From Halomonas sp. (GTDB taxonomy: Bacteria > Pseudomonadota > Gammaproteobacteria > Pseudomonadales > Halomonadaceae), in NCBI RefSeq assembly GCF_017983445.1, contig NZ_JAGOBJ010000001.1, positions 437,632 to 501,631 on the forward strand: DNA of 64,000 bases, written 5' to 3'. Position numbers and translations under genes: made by a program. This document shows, in pieces, positions 33,582 through 42,041 of this stretch (positions are counted from its first letter, which is position 1; each line of letters begins with the position of its first letter). The notes under the pieces are model-generated. The model did not search any database. It worked only from the letters and a program-made list of their open reading frames with translations, and was not told the DNA's origin.

Positions 33582-34550
33582 ATGATTCGCAGTATTGTGA
33601 CAACGCTTGATGGCACTGTTTACGAAGGCGATGAGCAGCTGTTTGCTACGTGGCAAGCCATACCCGACAGCAATATCTGGATAGATATGCAGGGGGAAAA
33701 CGAAGAAACCGTCGAACGTCTGCTCGCAAAATTTGAGTGCCACCCAATGGCGATACAGGATGCTAATAAAGAGCGCCTGCCGCCTAAAATTGAAGAATTC
33801 GATAATCACACGCTGCTGATTTATCGGGGTATTTCCTCGTTTGATGCTCAGCTCAATTTCGTCCCTCAGCAGGTGTGCTTTTTTATAGGCGAGCGCTTTT
33901 TAGTCACGCTACATTCGGGCCTTGCCATGAGTGTCGAGCGATTGTTAAAAGAGCATGGCAAGTCGCTTTTAGCCAAGTCGCCTGAGCAGGTAGCCTTGAA
34001 AATCATGTATACCTCAGCCGGTTACTATATCGATAGCCTGCTTGAGTTCGAGGCCGAATTAAGCGATCTAGAGGATGAGCTGCTCGAAAACGGTAACGAC
34101 GTATTGATGCGTAAAATTACCACCTACCGTTCTCGACTGGTCAAGATGCGCCGCGTGTTTAACTATCATAAAGGGATTACCCAAGAGTTAACGGCCTACG
34201 ACTATCAGCATCTTCCCCGCGAGGAAAGTGAAACGTTGCATGCCATTAACGATGTGGCCGAACGTTTTGAACGGCTCTATACGCTGACCCAGATGTATTA
34301 CGATATTTGCGGCGATCTGGTCGACGGTTATATTTCCATTTCATCGCACCAGCTGAATATCACCATGCGTGTTCTAACGGTGATTACCGCGATCTTTGTA
34401 CCTCTAACGTTTATTGCCGGTGTCTACGGGATGAATTTTGAGTATATGCCAGAGCTTGGCTATCGCTACGGCTACTTCTTTGTGTGGGGCGCCATGATCG
34501 GCATGGCCGTCGTGCTGATCTGGCTTTTCAAGCGAAAGGGGTGGTTCTAG
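33582..34550 (+). CDS. CorA/ZntB-family divalent cation transporter
   Basis: A 322-residue CorA-superfamily protein. It has an alpha/beta cytoplasmic domain (residues 1-170), a long stalk helix, and two C-terminal membrane helices (VLTVITAIFVPLTFIAGVYG; YFFVWGAMIGMAVVLIWLFK). The pore signature YGMN is followed by FEYMPEL, and the protein ends in basic KRKGWF. CorA members move Mg2+/Co2+/Ni2+ and ZntB members move Zn2+ with H+; the sequence alone does not decide, but the N-terminal LDGTVYEGDEQLFATWQAIP recalls the ZntB branch. CAAGGAAAG precedes the ATG. Confidence 0.88.
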   Translation: MIRSIVTTLDGTVYEGDEQLFATWQAIPDSNIWIDMQGENEETVERLLAKFECHPMAIQDANKERLPPKIEEFDNHTLLIYRGISSFDAQLNFVPQQVCFFIGERFLVTLHSGLAMSVERLLKEHGKSLLAKSPEQVALKIMYTSAGYYIDSLLEFEAELSDLEDELLENGNDVLMRKITTYRSRLVKMRRVFNYHKGITQELTAYDYQHLPREESETLHAINDVAERFERLYTLTQMYYDICGDLVDGYISISSHQLNITMRVLTVITAIFVPLTFIAGVYGMNFEYMPELGYRYGYFFVWGAMIGMAVVLIWLFKRKGWF

Positions 34551-34630
34551 TTCAACGGGCTTTTAAGCAGCGGCCAGAGTTTGTTATGGTCGAGCAGTCA
34601 TCTTATTCCTTTGTATCAGGGAGCCTGCCA

Positions 34631-35812
34631 ATGACTGAGTCTGCTACTGCTGTTCCTGCCACGATGGCTGCCATGCTCTTGACCGGGCATGGTGATATCG
34701 AAAAGCTGCATTATCGAGAAGACGTCAAGACTCCCACACCTGGGCCGGGTAATGTTCTGGTTCAGGTGACGGCGACTGCAAAAAACAATACTGACCGTAA
34801 AGCCCGCGAAGGCCTTTATCCCACCAAAGAGAAGGGCGACGTTACGTCCTTTGCCATGGGCGGCACGCCAACGTTAACTTTTCCGCGTATTCAGGGGGCT
34901 GATGTAGCGGGACGGATCGTAGCGGTAGGCGAAGGCGTTGATGCCGGTAGAATTGGCCAGCGGGGTCTGCTTGATTTCAACATTTATGCTGATGAACGCA
35001 GGGATATCAACCTGACCCCGGATTACTATGGCCATGGCGCTGACGGTGGTTACGCTGAATATATTGCCGTACCGGCTGATCAGTTTCACCATGTCGATAA
35101 TCCTCAGCTGCGTGACGCTGAGCTTGCGTCCATGGGCATGTGCTCCTATCAGACGGCCTACCATATGATGACGTCGGCCCACGTCGAAGCGGGTGAGCGC
35201 GTATTGGTAAGCGGCGCAAGTGGCGGTGTGGGCACCGCATTGATTCAACTTTGTCGCATTGTAGGAGCCATTCCATATGCAGTTAGTCAGCCCGATAAAG
35301 CCGATGCGCTGCTGGCGCTAGGCGCCGAAGCGGTAATTGACCGTGGAGACCTGCCTACGTTTGTAGATCGGGTGCTGGCGGCCACCGGTGGTCAATCAAT
35401 AGACGCGGTGATGGATCTCGTCGGTGGAGAAATGACCGATCAGTTCATCGATACCATGATTGTCGATATGCAGAGCCGCCAAACCTATCCGCGTCTTTCG
35501 ATTGCTGGCGCGAGTGGCGGTAATCTCAGCGAAATCATGTGGACACGCATTTACCTTTATCAGGTCCAGATATTTGGTGTGTCTCACGGTACCCGGGAAG
35601 AAGCCGAGCAGCTTATTGACTGGATTCGTCGTGGTGAGCTCAAACCGGTGCTTCACGCCGCTTTCAAGCTTTCCGAGTTGCATGCCGCCGAACGCTATTT
35701 TGTTAATCGAGACAGCAATTATCTAGGCAAGATCGTCATTGTGCCCGATGCGCAGTGGGACACCCATGGCGCTCCTTTTGCCCTAATGAATGCTCAGGAG
35801 CAACGCCCTTGA
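34631..35812 (+). CDS. Zinc-independent MDR-family NAD(P)H:quinone reductase-like protein
   Basis: A 393-residue medium-chain dehydrogenase/reductase of the quinone reductase group. It has an N-terminal GroES-like domain (PGPGNVLVQVTATAKNNTDR; FPRIQGADVAGRIVAVGEGV) and a Rossmann domain with VLVSGASGGVGTALIQLC. The Cys/His zinc ligands of alcohol dehydrogenases are absent. The ATG at 34631 is chosen because AGGGAG lies seven bases upstream; the longer frame overlaps the CorA gene. Its TGA overlaps the TTG start of the proline-racemase-like gene, so the two are coupled and may act on one substrate class. Confidence 0.85.
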   Translation: MTESATAVPATMAAMLLTGHGDIEKLHYREDVKTPTPGPGNVLVQVTATAKNNTDRKAREGLYPTKEKGDVTSFAMGGTPTLTFPRIQGADVAGRIVAVGEGVDAGRIGQRGLLDFNIYADERRDINLTPDYYGHGADGGYAEYIAVPADQFHHVDNPQLRDAELASMGMCSYQTAYHMMTSAHVEAGERVLVSGASGGVGTALIQLCRIVGAIPYAVSQPDKADALLALGAEAVIDRGDLPTFVDRVLAATGGQSIDAVMDLVGGEMTDQFIDTMIVDMQSRQTYPRLSIAGASGGNLSEIMWTRIYLYQVQIFGVSHGTREEAEQLIDWIRRGELKPVLHAAFKLSELHAAERYFVNRDSNYLGKIVIVPDAQWDTHGAPFALMNAQEQRP

Positions 35813-36864
35813 AAAATATCCATACACTTCAATTGATGGATACCCATGCAGGCGGCGATGTTAGCCGGATTGTAACGGGAGGGATTGACGCCCTACCGGG
35901 GGCGACTGTACGGGAACAAATGGAGTACCTGCGTGACGATGCTGATGGCCTGCGTCGGCTGCTGTTGGAAGAGCCTTACGGTATTCCAGAAATGTCAGTC
36001 GATCTGCTGGTCCCCGCTACACATCCTGAGGCAGCGGCGGGTTACATCATTATGGAAGTGATGGGCTATCCGATCTATTCAGGCTCCAACACGTTATGTA
36101 CCGCTACTGCCGTGCTTGAGTGTGGCATTGTGCCCAAGCAGGAAGGTATCCAGCGCTTTGCCCTGGAAGCCCCGGCAGGCCTGGTACATATTGAGGCACG
36201 CGTGCATAACGGGGTGGTGGAGTCGGTTACCTGCGAAGGTCTGCCAAGCTATATCGATACCTATCGCGATACGATTCAGGTGCCGGGTATTGGCACAGTG
36301 ACGTACTCCATCGCTTATAGTGGCGGCTTTTACGCGCTAGTGGACGCCACCGAGCTTGGCTTTAAGTTGATTCGCGAAGAAGAGCAGGCACTTTCAGCCT
36401 GTGCGCATAAAATCGTCGAGGCACTGCAAGCCGAGCGCGGTTTTTCACACTACACGCTGGGTGATGTAGGCCCGCTGCCGTTTTTGCACTTTATGGGGCC
36501 TGAAGAGCAGGTGGGTGAGGGCTATTTTCGCTCGCGCTCAACAACCTACGTGCATCCAGGCGTGATTTGTCGCAGTACCACCGGGACGGGCACCTCCGCC
36601 CGGTTAGCGCTGATGAACTACGAAGGCCGCCTCAATGTAGGCGATAAGCTTGAAACTGTGTCGCTGCGTGAAACCGGATTTATTGGCACGTTTATCGGGA
36701 CGCATCAGGAAGGCGCGTATCAGGTTGTCGAAAATACGATTACCGGACGCAGCTACGTGCTTGCTCAGTCGAATATTGTGATTAACTGTGATGACCCGTT
36801 GGTGGCCTGCGGTGAATTGCACCATATTCTGAGCGACCGCCATGCCGTCAAGTCGAATAGCTAA
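35809..36864 (+). CDS. Proline racemase-family protein with substituted catalytic cysteines
   Basis: A 351-residue member of the proline racemase / hydroxyproline epimerase / trans-3-hydroxyproline dehydratase family. In true racemases the two catalytic cysteines lie in CGH and in PCGTG. Here the first site reads YSGSNTLC (Ser for Cys, Ser for His) and the second CRSTTGTGTSA (Thr for Cys). The acid/base pair is therefore Ser/Thr-like, so racemization is unlikely, and a dehydratase or other activity is possible. The start is TTG at 35809: AGGAG ends eight bases before, it overlaps the upstream TGA, and MKNIHTLQLMDTHAGGD matches the family start. Its 3' end overlaps the convergent DUF1289 gene by four bases. 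Confidence 0.85.
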   Translation: MKNIHTLQLMDTHAGGDVSRIVTGGIDALPGATVREQMEYLRDDADGLRRLLLEEPYGIPEMSVDLLVPATHPEAAAGYIIMEVMGYPIYSGSNTLCTATAVLECGIVPKQEGIQRFALEAPAGLVHIEARVHNGVVESVTCEGLPSYIDTYRDTIQVPGIGTVTYSIAYSGGFYALVDATELGFKLIREEEQALSACAHKIVEALQAERGFSHYTLGDVGPLPFLHFMGPEEQVGEGYFRSRSTTYVHPGVICRSTTGTGTSARLALMNYEGRLNVGDKLETVSLRETGFIGTFIGTHQEGAYQVVENTITGRSYVLAQSNIVINCDDPLVACGELHHILSDRHAVKSNS

Positions 36865-37046
36865 TCGCGGCTTGCTACATCCCTCTTCGCTTCCAGGCGC
36901 TCCCATACCGGGGCCTTTTCGGCCTCGGTCATTTGGCTCCAATAGGCAATTTCATCCAGCGTACGTCCACAGCCCAGGCATACGTTTGCCGGATCTAGCT
37001 GGCAGTGTTGAATACACGGGGAAAGCGGCCGGGAAACCATTGTCAT
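36861..37046 (-). CDS. DUF1289 family small cysteine-rich protein
   Basis: A 61-residue protein with the DUF1289 signature: C-x3-C-x7-C-x2-C followed by GRTLDEIAYWSQMTEAEK. The four cysteines (CIQHC, CLGC) may bind zinc or an Fe-S cluster. The role is unknown. ATG at 37046 or 37040 can be the start. It is transcribed with or near arfB (26 bases downstream of it) and converges on the proline-racemase-like gene. Confidence 0.85.
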   Translation of the reverse strand: MTMVSRPLSPCIQHCQLDPANVCLGCGRTLDEIAYWSQMTEAEKAPVWERLEAKRDVASRD

Positions 37047-37072
37047 GCGGGGCTCAATATACGTTGTGGTGT

Positions 37073-37489
37073 CTATGAGGTGGAAACCTTACCACGTAGC
37101 GATTTGATTTTGCCTTTGCGGGTTTTGTGGTCAACGCGGCGACGCTGTGAGCCTTTGGTCGGCTTGGTCGGGCGGCGAATTTTCTGCTGCTTGGTCGCAC
37201 TGACGATCAGCTCTTTCAGGCGCGCAAGAGCGTCTTCTTTATTAAGCTCCAGCGTGCGATAGCTTTGCGCCTTGATAATCACCACACCCTCTTTGCTGAT
37301 GCGCTGATCATTGAGCGCCATCAAACGCTCTTTATAAAACGTGGGTAAGGTAGAGCGTAAAATATCGAAGCGCAAGTGTACCGCTGACGCCACTTTGTTG
37401 ACGTTCTGGCCGCCAGCACCCTGGGCTCGGATTTGGCTAATATCGATTTCCCAATCGGCTAGGGCAACATGGTTGGAAATAGTGAGCAT
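37073..37489 (-). CDS. arfB: Peptidyl-tRNA hydrolase ArfB (YaeJ), ribosome rescue
   Basis: A 138-residue release-factor homologue with the catalytic GGQ in RAQGAGGQNVNKVASAVHLR (about residues 25-30) and the long basic C-terminal tail (RPTKPTKGSQRRRVDHKTRK) that enters the empty mRNA channel of stalled ribosomes. It frees the nascent chain from ribosomes without a stop codon. It lacks the codon-recognition domains of RF1/RF2, and its length fits E. coli ArfB (140). GAGGAC precedes the ATG. Confidence 0.94.
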   Translation of the reverse strand: MLTISNHVALADWEIDISQIRAQGAGGQNVNKVASAVHLRFDILRSTLPTFYKERLMALNDQRISKEGVVIIKAQSYRTLELNKEDALARLKELIVSATKQQKIRRPTKPTKGSQRRRVDHKTRKGKIKSLRGKVSTS

Positions 37490-37559
37490 CCAGTCCTCTG
37501 TGTCACACGTGAGTTATAAGGCTAGCACAGTTGACACAGAGGAGAGCGCTATCGAGGGG

Positions 37560-38507
37560 TCAAGAGGCTAGGTTAGTGACCGGCTCACCGTTAACAAAAG
37601 CATTTAAATTTGCAAAGGCATCGCCGAAATAGAGCTCATAGCTATCTTTTTCGACGTAACCCAAGTGAGGAGTCGCCACGCAATTAGGAAGTTGAACGAG
37701 CGGATCATCATGAGCGGGCTCACTGTCGAAAACATCGACGGCCGCACGCCCGGGCCTGTCTGCCTTGAGGGCACTGACCAAGGCGCCCGGAGCAATCAAC
37801 GGTGCGCGGCTGGTGTTGACTAGAAGGGCCGTGGTTTTCATGAGGGCAAGGTGATCTGCGGTCACTATACCGCGGGTCTCATCATTCAGGCGCAAGTGCA
37901 GGGTCAGCACATCGGCGCGTTGAAAAAGATCGTCCTGGCTCTCGGCAACCGTTAAACCTGCCTCAAGCGCGCGTGCCTGGGTGCCTTCGCGCCCCCATAC
38001 CAGCACGTTCATCTCGAATGCCTGAGCGTAGCGGGCCACCAGGCTGCCTATTTTTCCGAAACCAAAAATTCCCAGTGTGCGCCCCCTAAGCCCGGTACCT
38101 AGCGTTTGCTGCCAGCGGCCAGCTTTAAGATTGGCGACCTCTTCGGGTAAGTGACGCATGGCTGACAGAATCAGCCCCCAGGTCAATTCAGCCGCCGCGT
38201 AGGGTGAGCCTTTCCCCGCCATTACTGTAATGCCATGACGCTGGCAGGCTTTGATATCCACATGGGCCGCGCCGCCACCGGTTTGGCTAATCACTTTTAA
38301 GTTGGGTAAGCGATCCAAAAGCTCTGCAGTGATAGGAGTACGCTCACGAATGAGCACTAAAGCATCCGCTGACTGAAAACGCTCGACCAGCGCTTCCAGA
38401 TCGGTCAGCGTATCGTGATAAACCGTTACGTCATGCCCACTGAGTGCATCAAAGGCATCCAGGTGGCGCACACAATTCTGGTAATCATCGGCAATCACGA
38501 TCTTCAT
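37560..38507 (-). CDS. D-2-hydroxyacid dehydrogenase family protein
   Basis: A 315-residue NAD(P)-dependent oxidoreductase of the D-isomer-specific 2-hydroxyacid dehydrogenase family. The Rossmann motif is GIFGFGKIGSLVAR. The catalytic triad region is visible as NTSRAPLIAPGALVSAL (Arg), DVFDSEP (Glu) and TPHLGYVEK (His). The N-terminus MKIVIADDYQNCVRHLDAFD resembles the subgroup often found in amino-acid or phosphonate catabolism; the substrate is not readable. The ATG at 38507 has AAAGGA upstream; an upstream ATG at 38540 is less likely. It is divergent from the flavin reductase. Confidence 0.88.
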   Translation of the reverse strand: MKIVIADDYQNCVRHLDAFDALSGHDVTVYHDTLTDLEALVERFQSADALVLIRERTPITAELLDRLPNLKVISQTGGGAAHVDIKACQRHGITVMAGKGSPYAAAELTWGLILSAMRHLPEEVANLKAGRWQQTLGTGLRGRTLGIFGFGKIGSLVARYAQAFEMNVLVWGREGTQARALEAGLTVAESQDDLFQRADVLTLHLRLNDETRGIVTADHLALMKTTALLVNTSRAPLIAPGALVSALKADRPGRAAVDVFDSEPAHDDPLVQLPNCVATPHLGYVEKDSYELYFGDAFANLNAFVNGEPVTNLAS

Positions 38508-38612
38508 TGGCGGGTCCTTTGGTGGGTGTAAAGTCATCAAAAAAAGGCAGTGTCGATAGCGTGCTGTTATAAAGTGATACTACTCTCACGCCTGGCAATC
38601 AAGGAGCAACGA

Positions 38613-39227
38613 ATGAGTGACTATGCATTAGAGGATTCCCCGTTAAGCGCTGGGATTATTTACCGACTACTCTCGGGAAGTATCTGCCCACGCCCGATTG
38701 CGTGGGTGGCCACTCAGGACGCCAATGGGAAGGACAATCTTGCCCCCTTTTCGTTTTTCAATGTGGCAAGCGTAACTCCGCCGGTCTTGGCCTTTTCGCC
38801 GCTTTTGGATGGCAGCGGTCAGCCGAAAGATACCCTACGCAACCTGGAGGAAGTGCCGGAGTGCGTGGTACACATCGGCAGTGAAGCGCTGATCGACGCG
38901 CTGAATACAACCAGTGCCAGCCTGCCCAGAGAGGAAGATGAGTTTACCCTTGCAGGGCTTGAGAAAGCTCCGATGTCAGGCGTCTCGGTGCCGCGCATTG
39001 CCGCATCCCCGGTGGCCTTTGGTTGCAAACTTCATGATCTGATTCGCTTTGGCGATCAGCCTTTGGCGGGTACGCTGGTGCTGGCACAGATAGTATCTAT
39101 TCATATCGACGACGCCGTATGGGATGGTCGTCATGTAGATATCGATTTACTCAAGCCGATTGGCCGACTGGCGGGTAGTGACTACGTTCGCACCACCGAC
39201 CGCTTTGCCATTGAGCGCCCAGCTTAG
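38613..39227 (+). CDS. Flavin reductase family (FMN-binding split barrel) protein
   Basis: A 204-residue protein with a flavin-reductase-like split barrel: ICPRPIAWVATQDANGKDNL, then APFSFFNVASVTPPVLAFSP, which binds FMN, and a C-terminal LKPIGRLAGSDYV. Members reduce FMN/FAD with NAD(P)H for partner oxygenases, or act alone. No monooxygenase is adjacent. AAGGAG seven bases before the ATG fixes the start at 38613, and 21 extra in-frame codons upstream are not used. Confidence 0.87.
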   Translation: MSDYALEDSPLSAGIIYRLLSGSICPRPIAWVATQDANGKDNLAPFSFFNVASVTPPVLAFSPLLDGSGQPKDTLRNLEEVPECVVHIGSEALIDALNTTSASLPREEDEFTLAGLEKAPMSGVSVPRIAASPVAFGCKLHDLIRFGDQPLAGTLVLAQIVSIHIDDAVWDGRHVDIDLLKPIGRLAGSDYVRTTDRFAIERPA

Positions 39228-39599
39228 CTTGCCAAGCCTGTACCGGGTTATGTTAGGCGCTATGTCAAAGACAGTGTCAGAGTCAATGTAGAAAATATGA
39301 CTGCCCGGTGCCTAGGTTGGCAACGCATTCAACAGGGTTTTTACAAAATAGTGCTTATTTAAATTAATTTTAAATAAGCTTTAGTTAAACTATTTCCTGC
39401 CGATACTAACCCCCGGTGAGATCCGTTATTGAAGAGAACGTCGTAATGGCGCTCAAGACCGTCATTCATATCGACTTTTTTGGAAAATGAATACCGAGTT
39501 CTTGCTCTAAGCGGTTATTCTTAGCCGCTTTATTAGATGTGCCTTTTCAAAAAAAGCAGACGTTACCTGCATGACTTCTGACACAAGCGAACACCCATA
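39228..39599 (+). other. Gene-free stretch before chemoreceptor 1
   Basis: No gene is seen. It contains a 27-base AT-rich inverted repeat, GCTTATTTAAA (39353-39363) with TTTAAATAAGC (39369-39379), directly followed by a sigma-28-like promoter (annotated separately), and a small hairpin AAGCGG/CCGCTT near 39509-39530 in the leader of the chemoreceptor mRNA. Confidence 0.6.
39380..39406 (+). promoter_or_regulatory. Sigma-28 (FliA)-like promoter of chemoreceptor 1
   Basis: TTTAGTTA (39380-39387), an 11-base spacer, and GCCGATAC (39399-39406). The consensus is TAAAGTTT-N11-GCCGATAA, so the -10 matches 7/8 and the -35 matches 5/8 with exact spacing. The same element stands before the other two chemotaxis units in this window. 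Confidence 0.7.
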
Positions 39600-41720
39600 A
39601 TGAAAAAGACTTTCAGTATCCGCGCCATGTTAATCAGCCTTTTTATCATGGCAATGCTGGGCGCGGTTGCGCTTGCCGTTACCGGTTGGTTTACCAACCA
39701 GCGGCTTATCAACTCTCAGCACTATATTACCGGTGAGGTGCTTCCCCTCCAGGATGCCAGCCGCCGCTTGGTGCTTACCATGGCCGCCTTTGGCCAACGT
39801 CATAATGAGTTGCTCGCCGCAGAAAATGAGTCAGCTTTGGAAAACATCGTTTCTGAAGAGGCGCTTAATCAGCGTTTTATGGATGCACGCGAAGCGCTAC
39901 AAAGGGAGGGAGCTCAGGCGCAGCTGGCAACGCTCGATAGTCATTATAATGCGTTATTGGACGGTGATGCAGAGCTTGAAATGGTGCGCCAGGTTGAGCT
40001 TAGCCTGAAGTCGCAAATGGACGCCCAACTGAATGATATGGAAATGTTCGTGAGTAGCGCCATGAGCAGTGCTGAAGAGATCGCCAACGTTTCGGTACTT
40101 AACCAGCAGCGCTATCAGCGTGATCAAAGAGATCTTATGGAGGCGTGGCGCGAAGATGAAATGACCACGCTACCCACAACGATTCTTGACGGCCTGTTTG
40201 TTCAAGGCGCTAATATCGGTCGTTATAGTGCTGATGTGCGTACGGCCCTGGCGATGTTGGCAGGTTACGGTCACCAAATGGTACAGGCGCCCAATAGCGG
40301 GATGCTTTCCATGTTGCGCCAGCAGTTTATCGAAACGCAGTTCAACCAGGTGCGTAGTTCATTATCCTCTATTCTCGATGCACCTAATTCCGATAGAAAT
40401 CAGGCACGCATGGTCAATGCGCTGTCTGAGGTGGTCGACGAGCTTGAAAGCATCATGGTAACCGGCCCCATGTCGGTATCCATACTGCGTGAGCAACAGC
40501 TGGAGCTCAGTGAGCAGGTTCAGATAGCACTTACTAATGTCGCAAGCGCCATGCAGGAAATGCAGCAAGCGCTAGGCGAGGTAGAAAGCTATGCCGTCGC
40601 ACAGGCGGATAGTGCCGTTAACCGAGCCGAAGCTCTGGCCGCTACCGGTTTGACGCTGTTGATCAGCGTAACGCTTGGAGTTGTTGCGCTACTCGCAATC
40701 TTTGGCTGGCGCACACTGGTACGCGTTCTAGGTCCGCTGGTGGCCATGCGCCGCCAGATGGAAAATATCAGCGGCGCTGCCGGGGAAAATGCCGATCTCT
40801 CACAACGCCTGACGTTACAGCGTAATGATGAAGTAGGCCAAACCGCCCAGGCCTTTAACCGGATGATGGATACGTTTGAAGGCATGGTTGCGCAGATTCG
40901 GGAAAGCGCTGAGGCCATTGCGGCAAGTAGCCGACAGATTGCCAGCGGTAATGAAAACCTCTCCCAGCGTACCGACCAGCAGTCCGCGTCGCTGGCGGAA
41001 ACGGCGTCCAGCCTCGAGCAAATCACCTCGACCGTGAAGCAGACTGCCGATTACGCGTACCAGGCAAGAGATGCCAGTGGCAGTGTCGATCAGCGGGCAC
41101 GTTCGGCAGGCGATGTGGCCAAGCGCACCACAGCCGCGATGAGTGACATCCGCGAAGCGAGTGAGAAGATCACCTCGATCATTAAAGCCATCGACGATAT
41201 TGCCTTCCAGACCAATTTGCTGGCGCTCAATGCCTCCGTCGAGGCTGCTCGGGCGGGCGAACAGGGGCGTGGCTTTGCGGTGGTCGCCCAGGAAGTGCGT
41301 AAGCTTGCCGGGCGCAGTGCGGATGAGGCAGCGCAAATCCGTCATCTGGTCGATGATAGCGTGGCCAAGGTCAGCGAGGGTGAGCAGTTGGTCAATGCGT
41401 CCAGCACGCACCTGCAGGATATTATCGATAGCCTTTCGGAAGTAACGCGTTACGTCACGGAAATTGCCGACGCAACGCAGGAACAGTCGACAGGAATCGA
41501 GCAGATCAACCAGGCGATTTCCCAGCTGGATCAGGTAACCCATCAGAATGCCCGCCTGGTACAGGATGCTTCAAGCGCGAGCCAGGAACTTGATCAGCGT
41601 GCTGGCGATATGCATACGCTGGTTAGCCGTTTTCGGGTCAGCGATAGCGCAGGGCAGCATCACTTAGCCTTGCCTTCTAGCCAGACACGGCGACTCTCTG
41701 AGCCAGAAGAAACTTACTAA
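39600..41720 (+). CDS. Methyl-accepting chemotaxis protein 1
   Basis: A 706-residue transmembrane chemoreceptor. It has TM1 at about residues 9-31, a long helical periplasmic sensor (32-345), TM2 at about 346-370 ([20 protein letters not shown]), HAMP at 371-425, and a cytoplasmic signalling hairpin at 430-690 whose tip reads [40 protein letters not shown]. It signals to CheA/CheW. The all-helical sensor of about 300 residues suggests a four-helix or double four-helix bundle, a type that can bind ligand-loaded periplasmic proteins. From residue about 410 to 686 it is identical to the receptor at 43236. The C-terminal end EPEETY lacks a CheR-tether pentapeptide. A sigma-28-like promoter lies upstream. 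Confidence 0.93.
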   Translation: MKKTFSIRAMLISLFIMAMLGAVALAVTGWFTNQRLINSQHYITGEVLPLQDASRRLVLTMAAFGQRHNELLAAENESALENIVSEEALNQRFMDAREALQREGAQAQLATLDSHYNALLDGDAELEMVRQVELSLKSQMDAQLNDMEMFVSSAMSSAEEIANVSVLNQQRYQRDQRDLMEAWREDEMTTLPTTILDGLFVQGANIGRYSADVRTALAMLAGYGHQMVQAPNSGMLSMLRQQFIETQFNQVRSSLSSILDAPNSDRNQARMVNALSEVVDELESIMVTGPMSVSILREQQLELSEQVQIALTNVASAMQEMQQALGEVESYAVAQADSAVNRAEALAATGLTLLISVTLGVVALLAIFGWRTLVRVLGPLVAMRRQMENISGAAGENADLSQRLTLQRNDEVGQTAQAFNRMMDTFEGMVAQIRESAEAIAASSRQIASGNENLSQRTDQQSASLAETASSLEQITSTVKQTADYAYQARDASGSVDQRARSAGDVAKRTTAAMSDIREASEKITSIIKAIDDIAFQTNLLALNASVEAARAGEQGRGFAVVAQEVRKLAGRSADEAAQIRHLVDDSVAKVSEGEQLVNASSTHLQDIIDSLSEVTRYVTEIADATQEQSTGIEQINQAISQLDQVTHQNARLVQDASSASQELDQRAGDMHTLVSRFRVSDSAGQHHLALPSSQTRRLSEPEETY
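40827..41658 (+). repeat. 832-bp near-identical repeat, copy 1 (chemoreceptor signalling domain)
   Basis: Matches 44472-45303 (offset 3645) with six base differences that I count by eye, all synonymous. Identity begins inside the HAMP/signalling junction and stops just before the divergent C-terminal tails. Upstream halves of the two genes are clearly more different. Confidence 0.95.
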
Positions 41721-41763
41721 GCGCTATGGGCGTTAGGTTCAGCCACTGACTGGACCTCCTTTT

Positions 41764-41793
41764 AAAAGCGAACTCATTGAGTTCGCTTTTTTT
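41764..41793 (+). terminator. Terminator after chemoreceptor 1
   Basis: AAAAGCGAACTCA and TGAGTTCGCTTTT form a long perfect stem followed by more T residues. Confidence 0.9.
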
Positions 41794-41872
41794 ATAATCG
41801 TCTATCAAGGATTTTTTCTTATTATTATCAATTGTTAACAAAATATTAAATTTTACTAAAAGAAAATAGTTA

Positions 41873-41899
41873 TTTAGTCGTATGCTTTGCGGCCGATAT
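41873..41899 (+). promoter_or_regulatory. Sigma-28-like promoter of the binding protein / chemoreceptor 2 unit
   Basis: TTTAGTCG (41873-41880), an 11-base spacer, GCCGATAT (41892-41899). The -35 half starts TTTAGT like the element before chemoreceptor 1, and the -10 matches the FliA consensus 7/8. The rest of the 41794-42041 gap is AT-rich with no gene. Confidence 0.6.
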
Positions 41900-42041
41900 G
41901 TCTGTAGGTGAATCGATAAAGTGCAGAACGGAAGTAGACAATACCCGCTTCACCGGTGCAGGCGACCATGTGAGAACTGAGTGACAAAGGCAGTCGTCCG
42001 CTTAAAAAACTACTTAATATAGATACTGACTAGGAAGGGCA

